Below, in pieces: positions 60,233-64,000 of a stretch of DNA of 64,000 nucleotides. Origin of the DNA: JAXGYX01 sp964487355 (GTDB taxonomy: Bacteria > Bacillota > Clostridia > Saccharofermentanales > Fastidiosipilaceae). The stretch lies in NCBI GenBank assembly GCA_964487355.1, contig CAZAPS010000001.1, positions 62,001-126,000 on the forward strand, given 5' to 3'. The number at the start of each line of letters is the position of its first letter. Within the stretch, counting starts at the first letter, position 1. The notes beneath the pieces are model-generated. The model was given only the letters and a program-made list of their open reading frames with translations. It had not been told where the DNA came from and searched no databases. Both the position numbers and the translations under genes were made by a program.

Positions 60233-61536
60233 ACAGAATAAAAAGGCCGCCCAACCGACTCTTGAACAGAAGGCGCACGCTGGCCGCGCTGATCGCGACA
60301 TTGTTGCTTTTGACACTGGGGAGCGTGTTCCCGAGCCAATTGATGGCGGCGGAATCTTCTGTGGATGAAGTGTCGGCGACTCTGGGCAATCCGGACGTGT
60401 TCGTGGTCGACGACGCGGACCTGCTGACCGACGAGGCGGAAGACGAATTGAGCGACCGCGCGCGGGAGCTGTACGACGAACAACAGATCAACCTTCTTGT
60501 GGTCACGGTGCCGGAGAGGGAAACGGCGGACGAAGAGACCGATGCTGTTGAAACGACCCAAGAGACGGCGGACCGTCTGCTGAACGATCAAACAGACGAT
60601 CTGCCTCATGCCGGCCTGATTGTGGTCGATCCGAATCAATCGCCCGCCGTGGCGGTCTCGCTGCGCGGCAAGGCGCGTTCGGTGCTGTCCAAGTATGGCA
60701 CGGACAATGTCTATCTTGTTCAGGAAGGTACCGACACGCCGCTGGAGGGGCAGGCGTACTACTCAGAAATGTTGCTGCGTGTCCAGGATGAATTGATTGA
60801 ACGAATCAACGAAGACACCTCGCTGGTCGGGATCGTAAGCGGCACGCCGGTGTTTGACGCGGCTGATCTGTTCAGTGACGAGGAGGAAGCGAAGCTGGCG
60901 GATCGCGCGGTTCAGCTGGGAGAGGAATATGGCATCTCGGTTGTGCTGGTCACGACCTTGTCAACCGAAGGCCGCACAGCGCGAGAGTACGCGGATGATT
61001 TTTATGACTATAACAGCTACCGAACCGATGGCGTATTGCTGTTGATCAGTATGGATCCGCGCGAAGTGTACATCTCGACGGCCGGCATCGTGATTGACAC
61101 GATCACCAACGCGAATGTGGAAACCATTCTGGATGATATTTTTGACAACAACGACCTCTCCGGAGGCGAATTCGCCGGCGCGGCGCAGACCTTTCTTCAT
61201 AATGTCGGACGATATATGAAAGCGGGTCCGGGCGGCGTCATCCGTGAACTGAAACTATGGGAGATCATTTTGCCGGTGGTCCTCGGTCTGGTGGTGGCTT
61301 TGATCATGGTCACATCGGTGAAGAAACGCTACGCCAAGAGCAGGCAAACTCCGGGTTATGACTACAAACGCATGGCGAAAGTCAATTACACTGTGTTGGA
61401 TGATCGCCTGGTCGATAAAAAGGTGACCTCGACGTTGATTCAGACCGGCGGCGGAGGTGGAAGCGGCGGTGGAGGCGGTGGATCTCATACCGGATCCAGC
61501 GGCAGTTCACACGGTGGAGGCGGCAGAAGCTTCTAG
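60226..61536 (+). CDS. TPM-domain membrane protein (YdjH-like), two TPM copies
   Basis: An N-terminal span (LAALIATLLLLTLGSVFPSQLMA) is followed by two TPM-like copies: DVFVVDDADLLTDEAEDELSDRARELYDEQQ, and TPVFDAADLFSDEEEAKLADRAVQLGEEYGISVVLVTT with TDGVLLLISMDPREVYISTAG. The first copy is weaker. A second span (LWEIILPVVLGLVVALIMV) and a Gly/Ser/His-rich tail ending in GGGGRSF close the protein. The TPM domain (phosphatase-like fold, formerly DUF477) occurs in YdjH, YgcG and plant TLP18.3. 436 residues. Coupled to the zinc-ribbon gene. Confidence 0.82.
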   Translation: MVNRIKRPPNRLLNRRRTLAALIATLLLLTLGSVFPSQLMAAESSVDEVSATLGNPDVFVVDDADLLTDEAEDELSDRARELYDEQQINLLVVTVPERETADEETDAVETTQETADRLLNDQTDDLPHAGLIVVDPNQSPAVAVSLRGKARSVLSKYGTDNVYLVQEGTDTPLEGQAYYSEMLLRVQDELIERINEDTSLVGIVSGTPVFDAADLFSDEEEAKLADRAVQLGEEYGISVVLVTTLSTEGRTAREYADDFYDYNSYRTDGVLLLISMDPREVYISTAGIVIDTITNANVETILDDIFDNNDLSGGEFAGAAQTFLHNVGRYMKAGPGGVIRELKLWEIILPVVLGLVVALIMVTSVKKRYAKSRQTPGYDYKRMAKVNYTVLDDRLVDKKVTSTLIQTGGGGGSGGGGGGSHTGSSGSSHGGGGRSF

Positions 61537-61552
61537 TAGAAAGGGCGCGCGC

Positions 61553-62032
61553 ATGCCGATATTGACGACGCTTTGCTATATGGAGCGCGACGGTTGCTAC
61601 CTGATGCTCCATCGAAACAAAAAAGAAAACGACCTCAACGCCGGCAAGTGGATCGGTGTGGGTGGAAAATTTGAACCGGGCGAGTCGCCGGACGATTGTT
61701 TAACAAGAGAGGTGTGTGAGGAGACCGGATTGCGGCTGACCGCCTATCGCTGCCACGGCATCATTACGTTTATCTATGGTGATAACGAAGCGGAATACAT
61801 GCATCTGTTCACGGCCACCGGGTTTGAAGGTGAACCAAAAGACGAGTGTTCCGAAGGTGTTTTGCGCTGGGTGCCGATTCCCGAAGTCGCGACACTCAAC
61901 CTTTGGCCCGGCGACCGTATTTTTTTGGATCTCCTGGCCACGGCCACCGATTTCTTTTCATTGAAGCTTGTCTACCGGGATGACCAACTGATTCACGCCG
62001 TGTTGGACGGCCGTCCATTGCAATTGACTTGA
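61553..62032 (+). CDS. NUDIX hydrolase, MutT-like
   Basis: The Nudix box is complete: GGKFEPGESPDDCLTREVCEETG. MERDGCYLMLHRNKKENDLNAGKWIGVG and the C-terminal LRWVPIPEVATLNLWPGDR resemble 8-oxo-dGTP diphosphatases of the MutT/YtkD group, though the substrate is not settled by this. ATG 61553 gives 159 residues; an earlier in-frame start at 61457 lies inside the TPM gene. 17 bases after the TPM gene, so probably cotranscribed. Confidence 0.88.
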   Translation: MPILTTLCYMERDGCYLMLHRNKKENDLNAGKWIGVGGKFEPGESPDDCLTREVCEETGLRLTAYRCHGIITFIYGDNEAEYMHLFTATGFEGEPKDECSEGVLRWVPIPEVATLNLWPGDRIFLDLLATATDFFSLKLVYRDDQLIHAVLDGRPLQLT

Positions 62033-62089
62033 TAAAATTTAAAACCGAACTTGACCGAACCGGTCGGGCAACGACATGTTGACAAACGT

Positions 62090-62125
62090 GAAGGGACCGC
62101 CTGAATAAAACATCAGGCTGTCCCT
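62090..62125. terminator. Inverted repeat between convergent genes, probable terminator
   Basis: A 14-base stem with one mismatch (62090-62103 with 62112-62125) and an 8-base loop. The downstream T-run is short. It separates the NUDIX gene (+) from DUF3048 (-). Confidence 0.65.
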
Positions 62126-62163
62126 TTCTCGGTCAGTGGATAACGATCACCATCTATTGAATG

Positions 62164-63273
62164 TCAATCGTTTTTGATGATCAGAGGCGTGGAGTTGTCG
62201 ACGACCTCGATCCAGGTTTGGCCGGGATTCAACACCAGCTCCTCGCCATCTTCTGTGTAAAAATAGGTCTTCGCGTAGCTGTAGTCAGGATTTTTTGACC
62301 AGGAGATCGGGACAACCTTGCCTTGCGAATAATAGAATCCTTCACCGACTCCAAAATGATCGATCTTTTTTAGTGGTGCCATATACACAGAGGAATCGGC
62401 CTTCTGAACGATGATGTTTTGCGCCGCAATTTGTTCGCTGGTATTCTCATCGATATCGGCGGCGCCATCTTTGAAACGCAGGTACAGACCGATGGAGTCA
62501 TCGTAGACAAAACGGGTCTGGTTGTCCCCGGCGTACTGAATGGTTAGATCCTTCGCGTCCTCACCTTCCAGCGGTTCCGGTTGTTCATTGAAAGGATAGC
62601 CTTCCATGCCCTCGTTCGCGCTCATGTCATAGCCATAGTTCTTCATGGCGTTTCTCAGCGCGTCCATGTCTGTATAGACGTTGTGTGGAAGGACTTTGCC
62701 TGTGTCGTTATACCGCCACATCGCGGAGCCAATCAGTTGAAGACCGTCGAGATCCGCATACCCCTCACGCTTGATTCGGTCGAGCGCCGGCTGCGCGCCT
62801 CCGACGTGGGCGTAGGCCGCGTCATACTCCTGCATGCGGTCCAAGAAATACTCGCGGGCAGACCGGACGCTGCCGATCAGTTCGGGATCCTGGGATTGAT
62901 AGACCCCCATATAGCGGGTGTAGGTGCCTTCAACTATCATCTCGTAGACAATGTCCGCCTGGGCGATTCCCGCCTGAGCGCGCGCTTTGGGATGATTGTC
63001 GAACATCACACAGATCACACGCCGCTCCAACAATTCGCTGTCGACCGGCATGCCGGTAAGCTTGCTGTAGGCCTGACCTTCACCAAGTGTTGGCCAGGTC
63101 GGCTCTTCCGTGGTCTCAGTCGGCTGAGTCGTCTCTGTGGTCGTCGCGCTTGCACTTTCCTCCGTCGGTGCCGGAGCGTCCTCTTTTGGACGGCAGCCTG
63201 ATAGAATTCCCAGTGCGAGAAACAAGGCCAACATCATGGCGATGGGTCGTCTGAGGTTGTGTATTTTTTTCAT
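62164..63273 (-). CDS. DUF3048 (YerB-like) lipoprotein
   Basis: ATG 63273 with GAGGATA upstream. Signal peptide IAMMLALFLALGILSGC with a good lipobox (LSGC), then a Glu/Thr/Ser/Pro-rich linker. DUF3048 domain: YSKLTGMPVDSELLERRVICVMFDNHPKARAQAGIAQADIVYEMIVEGTYTRYMGVYQSQ and GSVRSAREYFLDRMQEYDAAYAHVGG, and in the second half DGLYLRFKDG-like DSIGLYLRFKDGAAD. Function is unknown; relatives are membrane lipoproteins of Bacillota. 369 residues. The divergent gene to the right is HerA-like. Confidence 0.9.
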   Translation of the reverse strand: MKKIHNLRRPIAMMLALFLALGILSGCRPKEDAPAPTEESASATTTETTQPTETTEEPTWPTLGEGQAYSKLTGMPVDSELLERRVICVMFDNHPKARAQAGIAQADIVYEMIVEGTYTRYMGVYQSQDPELIGSVRSAREYFLDRMQEYDAAYAHVGGAQPALDRIKREGYADLDGLQLIGSAMWRYNDTGKVLPHNVYTDMDALRNAMKNYGYDMSANEGMEGYPFNEQPEPLEGEDAKDLTIQYAGDNQTRFVYDDSIGLYLRFKDGAADIDENTSEQIAAQNIIVQKADSSVYMAPLKKIDHFGVGEGFYYSQGKVVPISWSKNPDYSYAKTYFYTEDGEELVLNPGQTWIEVVDNSTPLIIKND

Positions 63274-63325
63274 TTTGTTATCCTCTTGAGTCAAATTTTT
63301 ATGAAACAGATGATTATGATGCCTT

Positions 63326-63331
63326 ATTATA
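63326..63331 (-). promoter_or_regulatory. -10 box of the DUF3048 gene
   Basis: TATAAT on the minus strand, 53 bases before the ATG; the -35 region is not close to consensus. The 227-base divergent spacer 63274-63500 also holds a plus-strand TATACT (63408-63413) towards the HerA-like gene, with only a distant TTGGGA upstream. Confidence 0.35.
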
Positions 63332-63500
63332 ACGAAAAGAAACATTTTAGTGTGTTGTTTCGTGGTGGATATAAATTGAAGTTTGGGATATTGAGTTTGG
63401 GGTATCATATACTCGTACAAGATCACCCGATGTTCTTTCTTCCGGAATCAGGATGACTGATTCGACAGGCTTGAGAGAAATGAGTGGAGAGGGCGGGACA

Positions 63501-64000
63501 ATGCAGGAATTTGAAAAATTAGGCGTGTTTTATCTGGGCAAAACCTATGACCCGGTCGAGCGTCGGAGGTCGGACGAATACCTTCTTTATAATTCAAAAG
63601 ATTTGACCACCCACGCGATCTGTGTGGGGATGACGGGAAGCGGCAAGACCGGACTGTGTGTCAATTTACTTGAGGAGGCCGCGATAGACGGAATTCCCGC
63701 TCTGATCATCGATCCCAAAGGTGACATGAGCAATCTGATGCTCAACTTCGCTCAGCTGACCGCCGAGGATCTGCTGCCCTGGGTCAGCGCGGACGAGGCG
63801 GCCGGACTGGGGCTGAGCACCGCGGATTTTGCAAGGGCCGAGTCCGAGCGCTGGATTCGTGGGCTGGCGGACTGGGAGCAGACGCCGGATCGCGCTCGGA
63901 TGATGCGCGAACAGGCGTCTTTTGAAATCTACACTCCGGGGAGCTTGTCGGGCAGACCGCTCAACGTCCTGCGCACGCTGTCCGCGCCCGGATCCAATCC
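63501..64000 (+). CDS. HerA/VirB4-like ATP-binding protein, 3' part outside the window
   Basis: ATG 63501 after GGAGAGGG; the frame stays open to the last base. GKTYDPVERRRSDEYLLYNSKDLTTHAICVGMTGSGKTGLCVNLLEEAA contains the Walker A (GMTGSGKTG) of the DUF87/HerA group, and IPALIIDPKGDMSNLMLNF a Walker-B-like strand. Proteins of this kind are about 700-850 residues and of unknown cellular role (DNA or protein pumping ATPases). Only 166 residues are visible. Confidence 0.8.
   Translation, partial: MQEFEKLGVFYLGKTYDPVERRRSDEYLLYNSKDLTTHAICVGMTGSGKTGLCVNLLEEAAIDGIPALIIDPKGDMSNLMLNFAQLTAEDLLPWVSADEAAGLGLSTADFARAESERWIRGLADWEQTPDRARMMREQASFEIYTPGSLSGRPLNVLRTLSAPGSN

Overview
The window looks like a draft (probably metagenome-derived) contig of a Bacillota bacterium, most likely class Clostridia. 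The evidence is gene content: a dcw cluster with an FtsI/SpoVD-type PBP carrying a PASTA domain, the DUF177-rpmF pair, a DUF512 radical-SAM protein next to der, a U32 peptidase next to mltG, a QueT transporter, MEP-pathway ispD/ispF and a YdjGHI-like operon. ftsZ is followed by nrdR rather than spoIIGA-sigE-sigG, which hints at a non-sporulating lineage. Base composition appears moderate and TTG/GTG starts are common. No rRNA, tRNA, CRISPR array, prophage or insertion sequence was recognised, and no gene-free stretch exceeds 300 bases. There is one 100-N gap at 32266-32365.

Layout. 1-2153: the 3' part of trpA, then a degenerate SixA-like phosphatase domain fused to a CHAD domain. 2306-15919: the division and cell-wall cluster mraZ-rsmH-ftsL-PBP-(murE-like::murF)-mraY-ftsW-murG-ftsQ-ftsZ. 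murC, murD, murB and ftsA are absent from it, and the MurE half of the fusion has lost its catalytic motifs. 15954-18778: nrdR and a two-component system with overlapping genes. 18759-26582: a lipoprotein on the minus strand, then nth, recG, rsmD, coaD, a coiled-coil protein, a DUF1934 protein and a VanG-like D-Ala-D-X ligase. 26676-31195: an MMPL exporter and a secreted heptad-repeat protein, divergent from 31387-32154 (DUF177, rpmF), with a TetR-type dyad operator between them.

32406-43681: DUF512, der, typA, mltG, a U32 peptidase, a CPBP-like membrane protein, a sirtuin and an EFR1-type flavodoxin/ferredoxin. 43809-47747: queT behind a structured leader, an RsmC-like methyltransferase, an Mrp-like ATPase with an altered P-loop, a thioredoxin-like lipoprotein, then ispF and ispD converging with overlap. 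47844-54302: radA, exonuclease III, a DUF2927 lipoprotein, a glucosaminidase, a C39-like protein, an intact SixA and a Cof-type HAD phosphatase. 54355-56902 (minus): TetR regulator, flavin reductase-like protein and a D,D-carboxypeptidase. 57163-62032: a GNAT protein, the SPFH / zinc-ribbon / TPM set resembling B. subtilis ydjI-ydjG-ydjH, and a NUDIX hydrolase. 62164-64000: a DUF3048 lipoprotein and the start of a HerA-like ATPase.

The dominant theme is envelope biogenesis: peptidoglycan precursor synthesis, septal polymerisation, glycan trimming (MltG, glucosaminidase), peptide trimming (DacA-like), precursor terminus choice (Ddl) and membrane stress (YdjGHI-like). Several of these proteins carry substitutions in normally invariant motifs: the MurE half, the KTG box of both PBPs, the Mrp-like P-loop, the CPBP motif and the SixA-CHAD phosphatase. 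That recurrence is the most unusual property of the window.
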